Shown piece after piece: positions 29,555-39,118 of a DNA stretch of 64,000 bases. The notes below the pieces were generated by a model, which ran no database searches, was not told the DNA's origin, and saw only the letters and a list, made by a program, of their open reading frames with translations. A program made the position numbers and the translations under genes. Position 1 is the stretch's first letter. Each line of letters starts with the position of its first letter. Origin of the DNA: Ruegeria sp. PrR005 (lineage in GTDB: Bacteria; Pseudomonadota; Alphaproteobacteria; Rhodobacterales; Rhodobacteraceae); NCBI RefSeq assembly GCF_010500245.1, contig NZ_JAAGOX010000011.1:248001-312000 (forward strand), in the 5' to 3' direction.

Positions 29555-31189
29555 TCAGTGCGCGCCCAAGATGCCGGTTCGCACCGAGTAATCCACAGCC
29601 AGCCCGTAATCGGGGTCATCGTCACTGTCGACCATCAGATGCCCGGCCTTGGTCAGCAGCTGGTGGCAATCGCGGCTCAGATGCCGCAGCATCACCTGCT
29701 TGCCCGCCGCCTCGTATTTCAGCGCCACCGCCTCGATCGCCTGCAAGGCCGACTGGTCAACAACCCGGCTCTCCTTGAAATCGACGATCACGGTGTCGGG
29801 GTCCTGTTCGACCTCGAAGAGTTCGACGAACCCGTCGGTCGAGCCAAAGAACAGCGGCCCCTGGATTTCATAGACCTTGGCGCCCTTCGCCGTGTGCGAC
29901 TCGCGCGTAACCGCGTGGATGCGCTTGGCGTTATTCCAGGCATAGGCCAGGGCCGAGACAATGACCCCCACCACCACGGCAACTGCGAGGTCCTCCATCA
30001 CCGTGACTACGGTGACCAAAACGGTGACAAAGGCATCGGTCAGCGGCACCTTGCGCAGGATCATCAGCGAGTTCCAGGCAAAGGTGCCGATCACCACCAT
30101 GAACATCACTCCGACGAGCGCGGCCAGCGGGATTTGCTCGATCAGCGGTGCGCCCACCAGGATGAACACCAGCAGGAACAGCGCCGCCGCGATACCTGCC
30201 ACACGGGTCCGGCCGCCGGATTTCACGTTGATCATCGACTGGCCGATCATCGCACAGCCGCCCATGCCGCCAAAGAAGCCGGTCACCACATTGGCTGCGC
30301 CCTGGGCGATGCATTCCTGGCTGGCGCCACCGCGCTTGCCGGTGATGTCGCCAACCAGGTTCAGGGTCAGCAGCGACTCGATCAACCCGATGGCGGCGAG
30401 AATGACGGAATAGGGCAGGATGATCTCCAGCGTTTCCCAGTTCAGCGGCACCATCGGAATGTGGAACTGTGGCAGACCGCCCTTGATCGAGGCCATGTCG
30501 CCGACCCGCGGCACATCCAGCCCGGCGCCGATCACCAGCGCCGCGACCACCGCGATGCCAGCCAGCGGCGCCGGAATGACGCGGGTGACCCGCGGCATGA
30601 TCCAGATCACCACCATGGTCAGTGCCACCAGCGCCAGCATCAGCATCAGCGGCCCGCCAGACAGCCATTCCCCGCCGCCCAGCCCGTGACCGGTGTTTTC
30701 CATGCTGCCAGGCACCTTGAACTGTCCCATCTGCGCCAGAAAGATCACGATGGCCAGACCGTTGACAAAGCCCAGCATGACCGGATGCGGCACCAGCCGG
30801 ATGAACTTGCCCCATTGCATGACCCCGGCGACCAGTTGCAACAGGCCCATCAGCACCACGGTCGCAAACAGGTACTCGACCCCGTGCTGTGCCACCAGCG
30901 CGACCATCACCACCGCCAGCGCCCCGGTCGCACCCGAGATCATGCCCGGCCGCCCACCGATCAGCGCGGTGATCAGCCCGACCAGAAAGGCGGCATAGAG
31001 CCCCACCAGCGGATGCACCCCGGCGACAAAGGCAAAGGCCACCGCCTCGGGCACCAGCGCCAGCGCCACGGTCAGCCCCGACAGTAGCTCGATCCTGAGC
31101 CGCGAGGCGGTCAGCGGCTCGTCCGGCATCCAGCGCAGATCGGGAATGGCGAGACGATTGGCAACACTTGCCAGGAAGGCACGGGGCAT
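29555..31189 (-). CDS. SulP family inorganic anion transporter with STAS domain
   Basis: 544 aa. An N-terminal SulP/UraA-fold membrane domain (about residues 25-410, many helices, with LALVPEAVAFAFVAGVHPLVGLYAAF at the start and MGGCAMIGQSMINVKSGGRTR in the middle) is joined to a cytoplasmic STAS domain (about 430-540, with VIVDFKESRVVDQSALQAIE). SulP proteins move sulfate, bicarbonate or dicarboxylates into the cell, often with sodium. The substrate is not fixed; no carbonic anhydrase or sulfate-assimilation gene is beside it. It diverges from the IalB-like gene. Confidence 0.92.
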   Translation of the reverse strand: MPRAFLASVANRLAIPDLRWMPDEPLTASRLRIELLSGLTVALALVPEAVAFAFVAGVHPLVGLYAAFLVGLITALIGGRPGMISGATGALAVVMVALVAQHGVEYLFATVVLMGLLQLVAGVMQWGKFIRLVPHPVMLGFVNGLAIVIFLAQMGQFKVPGSMENTGHGLGGGEWLSGGPLMLMLALVALTMVVIWIMPRVTRVIPAPLAGIAVVAALVIGAGLDVPRVGDMASIKGGLPQFHIPMVPLNWETLEIILPYSVILAAIGLIESLLTLNLVGDITGKRGGASQECIAQGAANVVTGFFGGMGGCAMIGQSMINVKSGGRTRVAGIAAALFLLVFILVGAPLIEQIPLAALVGVMFMVVIGTFAWNSLMILRKVPLTDAFVTVLVTVVTVMEDLAVAVVVGVIVSALAYAWNNAKRIHAVTRESHTAKGAKVYEIQGPLFFGSTDGFVELFEVEQDPDTVIVDFKESRVVDQSALQAIEAVALKYEAAGKQVMLRHLSRDCHQLLTKAGHLMVDSDDDPDYGLAVDYSVRTGILGAH

Positions 31190-31351
31190 GGGTCAGATCC
31201 AGATGGGGAGTTCGCGTTCCGGGCTTTGTAACGAAACGGGACCCATCCGGCCATGGCATCACGCGGGTAGCAGCCATGCGCAGCACACATGACTACCCGG
31301 ATCGCGGCAACGTGATTTGCGGATAATACATGCGCCACACAGTTTTGAGCT

Positions 31352-31933
31352 ATGCGATTTCTGACCCCTCTCCTGTTCACCACCCTCGCTGCCCTGCCCG
31401 CACTTGCCCAAGACATGCAGGGCAGGGATACCGCTGGCAACTGGCAGGTCACCCATCACCGGTTGATCGGCATCTGGGATTCCATGTGCGACGAGCGCGT
31501 GGAACAAGGACACCTGGTACAGCGCTGCTATCTGCGGCATGTGGATGTGTTCTCGCCTCAACCCGCGTTTGCCGCGCAATACCTCTTTGTCACACCCGAG
31601 GACCAAGGCTTCGCGGTCGAGATTGGCATCGAACCGGGCACGCTGTTTGCCCCCGGGGGCATCCGTGTCGAGCGCGCTGAGAGCCGGGTCTGGCACAGCA
31701 ACTGGCCCGGCTGCCTGACCGGCTTGGGGTGTAACTTCTCGGGCAGCAGCGCCGAGGAGCTGATCACCGCAATGCGTCAGGGCGAAACCTTCCGCTTCAC
31801 CTTCCGCGACCGGCACGGGCTGGCGCAGGACCTTGCCTGGCCACTCGACCAGTTCGAGGCGGCCTGGCAGGATTTTCTGGCGCAATCCCGGCAGCGCAGG
31901 CTGATCTGCGAAGGTGACTGCCAGGGCGGATAA
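31352..31933 (+). CDS. IalB-like secreted protein
   Basis: 193 aa. Residues 1-19 (MRFLTPLLFTTLAALPALA) are a Sec signal peptide, cut after ALA. The mature protein resembles the invasion-associated locus B family: NWQVTHHRLIGIWDSMCDER followed by a Cys at QRCYLRH, then FRFTFRDRHGLAQDLAWPLDQFEAAW. Four later Cys (GCLTGLGC and CEGDC) could form disulfides. IalB was named in Bartonella, but homologues are widespread in free-living alphaproteobacteria, so no invasion role is implied. Periplasmic; function unknown. Confidence 0.6.
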   Translation: MRFLTPLLFTTLAALPALAQDMQGRDTAGNWQVTHHRLIGIWDSMCDERVEQGHLVQRCYLRHVDVFSPQPAFAAQYLFVTPEDQGFAVEIGIEPGTLFAPGGIRVERAESRVWHSNWPGCLTGLGCNFSGSSAEELITAMRQGETFRFTFRDRHGLAQDLAWPLDQFEAAWQDFLAQSRQRRLICEGDCQGG

Positions 31934-32008
31934 GCCGCGCCCTTGAAAAACGCGCCGGAATCCGCACAACTCGGACGCGAAACGCCCGCAACAGGAAAAG
32001 GCCCAGAC

Positions 32009-32881
32009 ATGCGCAACACCAAGATCGCCGTGATCGGCGGCTCCGGCATCTATGACATCGACGGGCTGGACGCGGCGGAATGGGTCAGCGTCGACACCCC
32101 ATGGGGGGCGCCCTCGGACCAGATCCTGGCCGGGCGGCTGAGCGGGGTCGACATGGCCTTTCTGCCCCGGCATGGGCGCGGCCACGTGCATTCGCCGACC
32201 GAGGTTCCCTATCGCGCCAATATCGACGCGCTGAAACGGCTGGGTGTCACCGACGTGATCTCTGTCTCGGCCTGCGGATCTTTCCGCGAGGCGATGGCAC
32301 CGGGGCATTTCGTGATCGTCGACCAGTTCATCGACCGTACTTTCGCGCGCGAGAAAAGCTTCTTTGGCACCGGCTGCGTCGCCCATGTGAGCGTCGCTCA
32401 TCCCACCTGCCCGCGCCTGTCGGACGCCTGCGAGACCTCTGCCCGCTCCGCTGGCATCACGGTACATCGCGGCGGCACCTATCTGGCGATGGAAGGGCCG
32501 CAATTCTCAACCCTGGCTGAATCCAAGATGTATCGCGAACATTGGGGCGCCGATGTGATCGGCATGACCAACATGCCCGAGGCGAAACTCGCCCGCGAGG
32601 CCGAGCTTTGTTATGCCTCCGTCGCGATGGTCACCGATTACGACAGCTGGCACCCCGAGCATGGCGAGGTGGACGTGAGCCAGATCATCGCCACGCTCAT
32701 GGGCAATGCCGACAAAGGCCGCGCCATGGTCAAGGGCCTGCCCACCCTCTTGGGCACCGCGCGCACGCCCTGCCCGCATGGCTGTGACCGGGCTCTGGAT
32801 CATGCCATCCTGACCGCACCCGACGCTCGCGACCCGGCGCTGCTCGCCCGGCTTGACGCGGTTGCTGGCCGAGTGCTGTGA
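32009..32881 (+). CDS. mtnP: S-methyl-5'-thioadenosine phosphorylase
   Basis: 290 aa from the ATG at 32009 (AGGAAAAGG upstream). It splits methylthioadenosine, a by-product of polyamine and homoserine-lactone synthesis, to adenine and methylthioribose-1-phosphate. Marks: IGGSGIYDIDGL at the N-terminus (phosphate loop), LPRHGRGHVHSPTEVPYRANI, the base-binding GGTYLAMEGPQFSTLAES and the IGMTNMPEAKLAREAELCYAS segment. The adenine product would feed apt, two genes downstream on the same strand. Confidence 0.93.
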   Translation: MRNTKIAVIGGSGIYDIDGLDAAEWVSVDTPWGAPSDQILAGRLSGVDMAFLPRHGRGHVHSPTEVPYRANIDALKRLGVTDVISVSACGSFREAMAPGHFVIVDQFIDRTFAREKSFFGTGCVAHVSVAHPTCPRLSDACETSARSAGITVHRGGTYLAMEGPQFSTLAESKMYREHWGADVIGMTNMPEAKLAREAELCYASVAMVTDYDSWHPEHGEVDVSQIIATLMGNADKGRAMVKGLPTLLGTARTPCPHGCDRALDHAILTAPDARDPALLARLDAVAGRVL

Positions 32882-32955
32882 GACCGAACCGGCGCTTGAC
32901 CTCGAACCAGAAAGCAGGCTGACTGCGGTCTGCACTTTCAGTTCGGAGTAATACC

Positions 32956-33585
32956 ATGCCCCTCGATCTCTGGCTGGCTTTTGTCGCGGCCTCGACCGCC
33001 CTCTTGTTGATCCCCGGCCCGACGGTACTGTTGGTGCTGAGCTATGCCCTGTCGAAAGGGCGAGGAGTGGCCGTCGCCTCCGCTACCGGGGTGGCATTGG
33101 GCGACCTGATCGCGATGAGCGCCTCTCTGGCCGGGCTTGGCGCGCTGGTGCTGGCCTCGGCCACGCTGTTTACGGTCCTTAAATGGGTCGGAGCCGCCTA
33201 TCTGTTGTGGCTCGGCTACCGTCTGTTTCGCAGTGCAGGTGCGGCCGGACTGACCCAGGTGCCGGTGTCACACGAGGTCAGCGCACGCTCGGTCTTTACT
33301 CATGCCGCCGCCGTCACCGCGCTCAACCCGAAATCCATCGCCTTTTTCATCGCCTTCGTGCCCCAGTTCCTGCGCCCCGAGGTGCCGCTGCTGCCGCAGT
33401 TCGCCGTGCTGATCGCAACCTTTGTGGGCCTTGCCTGGCTGAACGCGCTTGCCTATGCGATGTTGGCTGATCGCTTGCGCCTCTGGATCGGGCGGCCAAC
33501 AGTGATCTCTGGTCTGACGCGTACGGGTGGACTCACGCTGATGGGTATGGGAATTGCAACTGCCCTGTTGCGTCGCCCGGCGTAA
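32956..33585 (+). CDS. LysE/RhtB family amino-acid exporter
   Basis: 209 aa inner-membrane protein with about six hydrophobic segments. Family marks are the start with [20 protein letters not shown] and [18 protein letters not shown], and the motif [15 protein letters not shown] in the middle. LysE/RhtB proteins export amino acids such as lysine, threonine or homoserine lactone-type compounds. It lies between mtnP and apt on the same strand; whether it shares their transcript is not clear because of a 74-bp gap with no clear terminator. Confidence 0.9.
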   Translation: MPLDLWLAFVAASTALLLIPGPTVLLVLSYALSKGRGVAVASATGVALGDLIAMSASLAGLGALVLASATLFTVLKWVGAAYLLWLGYRLFRSAGAAGLTQVPVSHEVSARSVFTHAAAVTALNPKSIAFFIAFVPQFLRPEVPLLPQFAVLIATFVGLAWLNALAYAMLADRLRLWIGRPTVISGLTRTGGLTLMGMGIATALLRRPA

Positions 33586-33662
33586 GACCCGCGTCGACGT
33601 GGCTAGATAGTGGTACCGATAAGACCTGCCGAGTGGCAGTCAAAGCAACTAGAGATAAGCCC

Positions 33663-34202
33663 ATGGCCAGAACCAAATCCGTCCGCGACTACATCCGTAC
33701 AATTGTCGATTTCCCGCATGAAGGGATCATGTTCCGCGATGTGACCACCCTGTTTGCCGATCCGCGCGGGTTTCGCATGGCAATCGACCAGATGCTGCAC
33801 CCCTACGCGGGCGAGCAGATCGACAAGGTCGTCGGACTGGAGGCGCGCGGATTCATCCTCGGTGGTGCCATTGCCCACCAGCTGAGTGTCGGTTTTGTGC
33901 CGATCCGCAAGAAAGGCAAACTGCCCGGCACCACCATCAGCCAGGACTACAAGCTGGAATATGGCGAAGCGATTGTCGAAATCCACGATGACGCGATCCA
34001 GCCGGGGGAAAAGATCCTGCTGGTCGACGATCTGCTGGCAACGGGCGGAACCGCTGCCGCGGGCATCAAACTGATCGAACGGCTGGGAGGTGAGATCGTT
34101 TCTTGTGCCTTTATCATCGACCTGCCGGAACTTGGTGGCCGAAAGGTGCTGGAAAAGATGGGTATGGACGTGCATGCCCTGTGCGAATTCGAAGGTCTTT
34201 GA
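33663..34202 (+). CDS. apt: Adenine phosphoribosyltransferase
   Basis: 179 aa from the ATG at 33663; an upstream in-frame GTG (33633) lacks the family N-terminus. It makes AMP from adenine and PRPP. Marks: [53 protein letters not shown] and the PRPP loop [14 protein letters not shown] near residue 118. With mtnP upstream it completes a methylthioadenosine-to-AMP salvage route. Confidence 0.95.
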   Translation: MARTKSVRDYIRTIVDFPHEGIMFRDVTTLFADPRGFRMAIDQMLHPYAGEQIDKVVGLEARGFILGGAIAHQLSVGFVPIRKKGKLPGTTISQDYKLEYGEAIVEIHDDAIQPGEKILLVDDLLATGGTAAAGIKLIERLGGEIVSCAFIIDLPELGGRKVLEKMGMDVHALCEFEGL

Positions 34203-34370
34203 TCACGACGCTTCACGAAGTTTTGACTGGCCGGATCAAAAACCTACGGCTTAGGCCGCGCTCTCTTTCCGTCAAGTGAGCGGGCCGCCAATTTGCGGAC
34301 ATCCGATACCCGGAATTCTGCGTAATCGACTTCGATGCCAACACCGGCAGTAAACCGAAGGAGATACCGA

Positions 34371-34853
34371 ATGTTTCGAAAGTCAGCCCTTGCTACCGTC
34401 GCCGCTGTTCTGTTTGCCACCTCGGCCGGCGCGGGTGGAAATGCCAAGGATATCGTCGATACCGCCGCGGGCGCAGGCTCGTTCTCGACACTTGTGGCTG
34501 CTGTTCAGGCTGCGGGGCTTGTGGACACGCTGAAAGGCGATGGCCCCTTCACCGTCTTTGCCCCGACGGATGAAGCCTTTGCCGCGCTGCCGGCGGGCAC
34601 GGTCGAGAACCTGCTGAAACCGGAAAACAAGGACCAGCTGATCGCCGTGCTCACCTATCACGTGGTTCCCGGCAAGGTGATGTCGACGGATCTGAGCGAC
34701 GACATGACCGCAACCACAGTGCAAGGCGGCGCGGTGACCATCGACCTGGATAACGGTGTGATGGTGAACGATGCGACCGTATCTGCGGCGGATATCGAAG
34801 CCAGCAACGGCGTCATTCACGTCATCGACAAGGTCATCCTGCCGAAAGGATAA
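34371..34853 (+). CDS. Fasciclin-domain secreted protein
   Basis: 160 aa. Signal peptide (residues 1-21, [20 protein letters not shown]) followed by a single FAS1 domain: [46 protein letters not shown] with the H1 motif, and the H2 motif near the end ([13 protein letters not shown]). FAS1 proteins are cell-surface or periplasmic adhesion/binding modules. The ATG at 34371 has GAAGGAGA upstream. Followed by a strong intrinsic terminator. Confidence 0.92.
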   Translation: MFRKSALATVAAVLFATSAGAGGNAKDIVDTAAGAGSFSTLVAAVQAAGLVDTLKGDGPFTVFAPTDEAFAALPAGTVENLLKPENKDQLIAVLTYHVVPGKVMSTDLSDDMTATTVQGGAVTIDLDNGVMVNDATVSAADIEASNGVIHVIDKVILPKG

Positions 34854-34863
34854 ACCGTGTTTT

Positions 34864-34891
34864 CGGGGCCGGTTGAACCGGCCCCGTTTTT
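34864..34891 (+). terminator. Intrinsic terminator after the fasciclin gene
   Basis: An 11-bp GC-rich stem, CGGGGCCGGTT (34864-34874) and AACCGGCCCCG (34876-34886), with a 1-nt centre and a following T5 run. Confidence 0.85.
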
Positions 34892-34895
34892 CCTG

Positions 34896-35330
34896 TCACG
34901 GACGCACGTAGGCGTAGCCCTGCTCTTGCAACTCGATGAGGCGGACGACGCCCGAAGGAACGACTGTTACCTCTGTCATCAGTTCGATCTCGTGCCCGGC
35001 CTTCTTGCTCATGGCAGCCTTGGTGTTGCCGCAAGCCGCGAAAGACAGGTTCTCCATCTCCAGGCTCATGACCGATATTCGGTCGGCAACGGGGCTTTTG
35101 CCGGGGATGTACATATTGAGACCCGGGCCATGGGCCACGACCTCTATGACGACGGTATCGCCCACACTTTCATAATGCTTGGTGACATTTGCCACGTTGT
35201 TTAGCGCTATGTTCATGACCTGTGGATCATTCTCGTCGACATGAACAGCAAGATAATGCGTCTTGCCTTCGGCCAAGGCTCCACTTGCTGTCGAAAAAGC
35301 CAGAGCAGCTGCCAGAAAAAGATGTTTCAT
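34896..35330 (-). CDS. Secreted DsrE-like protein
   Basis: 144 aa from the ATG at 35330 (GGAGG upstream). Residues 1-20 form a signal peptide (KHLFLAAALAFSTASGALA). The mature part resembles the DsrE/DsrF fold: HYLAVHVDENDPQVMNIALNNVANVTKHY, TVVIEVVAHGPGLNMYIPG and a single Cys in LSFAACGNTKAAMSKK, the position of the persulfide Cys in DsrE. It would act in the periplasm. No sulfur-oxidation gene is beside it. It is convergent with the fasciclin gene. Function inferred from fold only. Confidence 0.7.
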   Translation of the reverse strand: MKHLFLAAALAFSTASGALAEGKTHYLAVHVDENDPQVMNIALNNVANVTKHYESVGDTVVIEVVAHGPGLNMYIPGKSPVADRISVMSLEMENLSFAACGNTKAAMSKKAGHEIELMTEVTVVPSGVVRLIELQEQGYAYVRP

Positions 35331-35515
35331 TTTCGTGTTCCTCCCTGGACACATTCATTGTCTCGCATTGTCAGCAATATGCATAGAAAAATCATGTTTC
35401 GTGCATTCATATTGCCGTGACGGAGAAGCAGGCGTCCGAGGGGGAAAGGGACTTCCCGATTACCGATCCGCAAGTGGTCGAAAACACAATGCCGACACAG
35501 GTGCGGCGCCCTGTT

Positions 35516-36931
35516 TCAGTCGCGGAGGATAGCACCGGGGTTCATGATCCCTTCGGGATCGAGCGCTGTCTTGATCGCCCGCATCGCCGCCAGTTTCACC
35601 GGGTCGCCGTAGCGGAGCAGGTCACCAGCTTTCAACCTGCCGATCCCGTGTTCGGCGCTGACCGATCCGTCCAACGCGTGAACGAGGTCGTGAACGGCGC
35701 GCTGGACCTGCCCGGCCACTGCCGCGAACTCGGTTCGGCTGTGCCCTTTGGGCGGGAAGACGTTGTAATGCAGGTTACCGTCGCCAAGATGGCCGAAATT
35801 GTTGATCCGGAAAGGTCCGATTTCTGCGACAGCGGCAGCAGCCCGGTCAATGAAATCCGGGATGCTCGAAAGCGGCAAAGACACATCGTGGCTCGATACC
35901 GACCCGATCAGCCGATTGGCCTCGGGCAGGTGTTCGCGAACAGTCCACAGCGCGTGGCGCTGCGCCTCGCTTTGAGCGATTACTCCGTCGTCGGCGAGAC
36001 CAGCGGAAAGCGCGGTCTCGAACAAATGCTCCAGAGCCTCGCTTGCGTCTCCACCGCCCGACAGACCCAGTTCGATCAGAACGCACCACTCCGGCGGAGC
36101 TTCAAAAGGCTGACGCACCGTCGGCAGAACTTCGGTCAGGAACTCAAGACCCTGCCGATGGATGAGTTCAAAAGCGCTGACCGCCTCGCCGACCTGCGCG
36201 CGCGCCAAAGACAGAAGCTCCAGCGCAGCCTTAGGCGACGACACAGAGAGCATGGCCGTACCGATTGACCCCGGCACCGGCGACAGTTTGAGCGCGGCCG
36301 CCGTAATGATGCCCAGCGTCCCCTCGGCGCCGATCAGCAGGTTGCGAAGATCATAGCCGGTGTTGTCCTTTCTGAGCCGGGACAAGCCGTGCCACACCTG
36401 ACCCGAAGGCAGCACAGCCTCCAGCCCCAGGCAAAGGTCACGGGTGTTACCGTAGCGCAAGACGTTCACTCCACCCGCATTGGTCGACAGATTTCCACCG
36501 ATGCGGCACGATCCTTCGGCGGCCAGCGACAGGGGAAACAGGCGGTCCACTTTCGCCGCCGCAGCCTGGATGTCGGCCAGGATGCATCCGGCCTCGGCCA
36601 CCAGCACGTTTTCTTCGGGATGGACCGCACGGATGCTGTTCATCCTTTCGAGCGAAACGACAAGCGGCGCAGGGCCGTCCGGCATCACTTGCCCCCCGAC
36701 CAACCCGGTTCCGCCGCCATAGGGCAATACCGGAACCCGCCACTGGTTCGCCGCCCGGACAAGGGTTGCGACGTCATCCACCGTGCGCGGCAGCGCCAGT
36801 ACACCCGCCTGCCCCTGCCAGCGGCCACGCGGTTCGGTCAGATAGCGTGGCTCGACCGGGCGCAGGACGCCCTCGGGCAGCAGACCGCTTAGATGAGCGG
36901 CAAACGGGGCGTCGGCAGCATTCAGCGTCAT
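35516..36931 (-). CDS. FAD-binding oxidoreductase (D-2-hydroxyacid dehydrogenase type)
   Basis: 471 aa. FAD_binding_4 domain with VPVLPYGGGTGLVGGQ near residue 70 and GCILADIQAAAAKV, then GGNLSTNAGGVNVLRYGNTRD; C-terminal FAD-oxidase domain with NNFGHLGDGNLHYNV (metal-binding His pair) and SAEHGIGRLK near the end. This is the layout of D-lactate, D-2-hydroxyglutarate and glycolate dehydrogenases. The electron acceptor and substrate are not clear. It lies alone on the minus strand; the ATG is at 36931. Confidence 0.88.
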   Translation of the reverse strand: MTLNAADAPFAAHLSGLLPEGVLRPVEPRYLTEPRGRWQGQAGVLALPRTVDDVATLVRAANQWRVPVLPYGGGTGLVGGQVMPDGPAPLVVSLERMNSIRAVHPEENVLVAEAGCILADIQAAAAKVDRLFPLSLAAEGSCRIGGNLSTNAGGVNVLRYGNTRDLCLGLEAVLPSGQVWHGLSRLRKDNTGYDLRNLLIGAEGTLGIITAAALKLSPVPGSIGTAMLSVSSPKAALELLSLARAQVGEAVSAFELIHRQGLEFLTEVLPTVRQPFEAPPEWCVLIELGLSGGGDASEALEHLFETALSAGLADDGVIAQSEAQRHALWTVREHLPEANRLIGSVSSHDVSLPLSSIPDFIDRAAAAVAEIGPFRINNFGHLGDGNLHYNVFPPKGHSRTEFAAVAGQVQRAVHDLVHALDGSVSAEHGIGRLKAGDLLRYGDPVKLAAMRAIKTALDPEGIMNPGAILRD

Positions 36932-36970
36932 GACCCCAGTGATGCCTCAGCGCCATTTCCCCGGCAAGCC

Positions 36971-37795
36971 CTATTCATCGGGGCGCAGGTAACGCGGCTC
37001 CAGCACGACCACCGTTGGACGATCCGGCAGGTTTCGCAGGCTGACCTCGATCGAGGAAACCCCATCGCGGCGAATGTCGAACTCGTTGCCAATTCCGGCC
37101 AGAAAGGCGTTCAGTGAATACCCCGAAAACCAATGCATCGGGATCACGACCGAGGATTTCAGGCGTCTGAGCACCTGCATCATTTCCGGCAGTGACATGG
37201 TCGTACCCCCATCGACAGCCGCCATGACCACATCAAGCCGCCCGAGCGCCGCAAACTGTGCATAGTCGGGTACATGGTGCAAATGTCCAAGGTGCCCGAT
37301 GCACAGCCCCGCCACCTCGAAAACAAAGATCGAATTTCCGTTCGGCTCGATCCCGCTGAAATCCGACCTGATATCGGTCGAGACATTGCGCACCAGCATC
37401 TCGCCCAGGTCAAGATAATGGTCGATCCCTTCTCCAAACGGTCCCCACCCTTCGAGGACATGGGGAATCGCCGGGTCGGGAAAGGCCGTCCAGTGCGTCT
37501 CGTGCGCATGGTTCATGGTCACGATGTCGGGGATCAACGGCGCGGTGCCGAGAAACCCGGTGAAATCAGTCACTGCCGTCAGTCCTCCCTCGGTCTGAAG
37601 CAGGAAAGAGGCATGAGCGATATAGCTGATCCGCACCGCGTATTGCGGCACCGGCGATTGCCAGTTGGCCAATTGAACATACTCCATCCCCGGCGCGGCA
37701 TCGGCAATCGCGATGCAATGGCTTGGACGGCGCTCTTGGGCGCTGACCGGGGTTGTGATCAGGGCAAGAAAGACAAAAACAATCGATCGCAACAT
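36971..37795 (-). CDS. Secreted MBL-fold metallo-hydrolase
   Basis: 274 aa. Signal peptide of 19 residues (LRSIVFVFLALITTPVSA). The rest is a UlaG-like metallo-beta-lactamase fold: YIAHASFLLQTEGGLTAVTDFTG, a metal motif HAHETH at residues 96-101, GLCIGHLGHLHHVPDYAQF and IPMHWF. Compared with the usual HxHxDH, the Asp is Thr here, so the second metal site may be altered. Periplasmic hydrolase of unknown substrate. About 40 bp separate it from the FAD-oxidoreductase gene on the same strand. Confidence 0.8.
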   Translation of the reverse strand: MLRSIVFVFLALITTPVSAQERRPSHCIAIADAAPGMEYVQLANWQSPVPQYAVRISYIAHASFLLQTEGGLTAVTDFTGFLGTAPLIPDIVTMNHAHETHWTAFPDPAIPHVLEGWGPFGEGIDHYLDLGEMLVRNVSTDIRSDFSGIEPNGNSIFVFEVAGLCIGHLGHLHHVPDYAQFAALGRLDVVMAAVDGGTTMSLPEMMQVLRRLKSSVVIPMHWFSGYSLNAFLAGIGNEFDIRRDGVSSIEVSLRNLPDRPTVVVLEPRYLRPDE

Positions 37796-37849
37796 CGGTA
37801 TCCCTCCTGCCCGAAAGATAGCACGGCTTGGACCGTCGTCGAACCTCGC

Positions 37850-39016
37850 TCAATTTCCCAGCAAGTCGCGCGCGATAACTTCGCGCTGTATCTCGCTGGT
37901 GCCTTCGTAGATGCGCATGACGCGGGCATCGCGATAGAGCCGCTCGATCTCGTACTCGCGGGAGTAGCCGTTGCCGCCATGCAGTTGCAGCATTTGGTCG
38001 ACGACCCGGCCGCAGGTTTCCGAGGCTACCAGTTTCGCCATTGACGCTTCGCCGCGGATCGGGATTCCGTTGTCCAGCAGGCGCGCGGCTCGGAGCATCA
38101 ATAACCAGGCCTGATCCAGCGCACAGCGCATATCGGCCAGCACAAAACGGCTGTTCTGAAAGGCCGCCACCGGTTGACCGAAAACCTGCCGTTCCTGAGC
38201 GTAGGACAACCCCAACTCAAAAGCCCGTTCGGCGATTCCCAAGGATTGGGCGGCGATAGCAACCCGGCTGGGCGCCAGTGCCCCCAAAGCCACGCGGTAC
38301 CCCTGCCCCACCTGGCCGACCACATTCGCCGCAGGTACCCGAACGCCATTGAAATGCAACTGGGCGGTGCCCGAGGACCGCAGGCCCATCTTATCCTCGA
38401 CTCTTCCCAAGGAAAATCCGGGCGCATCCGCCTCGACGATAAAACAGGTGACCGCACCCTCGCCCGCCTCGGGCGTCTTGGCGAAGATCACAAAGACCTC
38501 GGCCCCGGCAGCCCCGGTGATCCACTGTTTGGTGCCGTCGATTATCCATGTATCGCCTTGAGAGCGCGCCGTGGTGCGGATTGCCGCGGCGTCCGACCCG
38601 GCCCCCGGTTCTGTCAGGCCAAAGGACAGTGCCCCCCGTTCGCCACGCGCCACGGGTCGCAGGAACCGGTTGCGCTGATCCTCGGTCGCGTTCGCGGCAA
38701 GGATGGCTGCCGAAAGGTTCGACGCCACCATGATCACCGCGACCGAGGCGTCAGCCCGGGCAACCGCCTCGACCGCAAGCGCATAGGCGAGATTGTCGGC
38801 CCCGGGCCCTTCGTCCATGGTGGAGGTCTTCATTGCCATCCCACCCAGTGCGGCCAATTCCGACACCAGCGCCGCCGGGAATTCTGCGCTGCGATCCCGC
38901 TCCGCCGCACCGGGCGCCAGTCGTTCAACAGCGAACCGGGCCATAGTTTCGCGTATCGCGCGCTGCTCTTCGCTGAGATCGAACCCCAGCCGCTCGATAT
39001 CCGGAAACTTACCCAT
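37850..39016 (-). CDS. Acyl-CoA dehydrogenase
   Basis: 388 aa from the ATG at 39016 (a GAAGG box upstream). It has the three ACAD domains: helical N-terminus (FDLSEEQRAIRETMARFA), the beta domain with LSFGLTEPGAGSDAAAI (FAD contact) and FSLGRVEDKMGLRSSGTAQLHF, and the C-terminal helical domain with LQLHGGNGYSREYEIERLYRDARVMRIYEGTSEIQ, where the Glu of YEGT is the catalytic base. Oxidises an acyl-CoA to the 2-enoyl form and passes electrons to ETF; isovaleryl- or short/branched-chain substrates are plausible, not shown. Confidence 0.93.
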   Translation of the reverse strand: MGKFPDIERLGFDLSEEQRAIRETMARFAVERLAPGAAERDRSAEFPAALVSELAALGGMAMKTSTMDEGPGADNLAYALAVEAVARADASVAVIMVASNLSAAILAANATEDQRNRFLRPVARGERGALSFGLTEPGAGSDAAAIRTTARSQGDTWIIDGTKQWITGAAGAEVFVIFAKTPEAGEGAVTCFIVEADAPGFSLGRVEDKMGLRSSGTAQLHFNGVRVPAANVVGQVGQGYRVALGALAPSRVAIAAQSLGIAERAFELGLSYAQERQVFGQPVAAFQNSRFVLADMRCALDQAWLLMLRAARLLDNGIPIRGEASMAKLVASETCGRVVDQMLQLHGGNGYSREYEIERLYRDARVMRIYEGTSEIQREVIARDLLGN

Positions 39017-39118
39017 GCCTCGCCTTCCCCATGCTTGCTCAGGCGCAGCTTCGGCACTGGGAGTGGGTCGCGTCAAATTCTATGAATGTGACGTTGCGTT
39101 GCTGGACAGCGCGCGCCC

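Noticed and set aside
29558-31087. 509-codon plus-strand frame rich in His, Gln and Asp opposite the SulP gene
   Set aside because: The composition comes from reading a membrane protein gene backwards; no domain and no start signals.
31352-31933. Virulence/invasion factor
   Set aside because: Similarity to IalB is to a widespread alphaproteobacterial family; the rest of the window shows a free-living marine bacterium.
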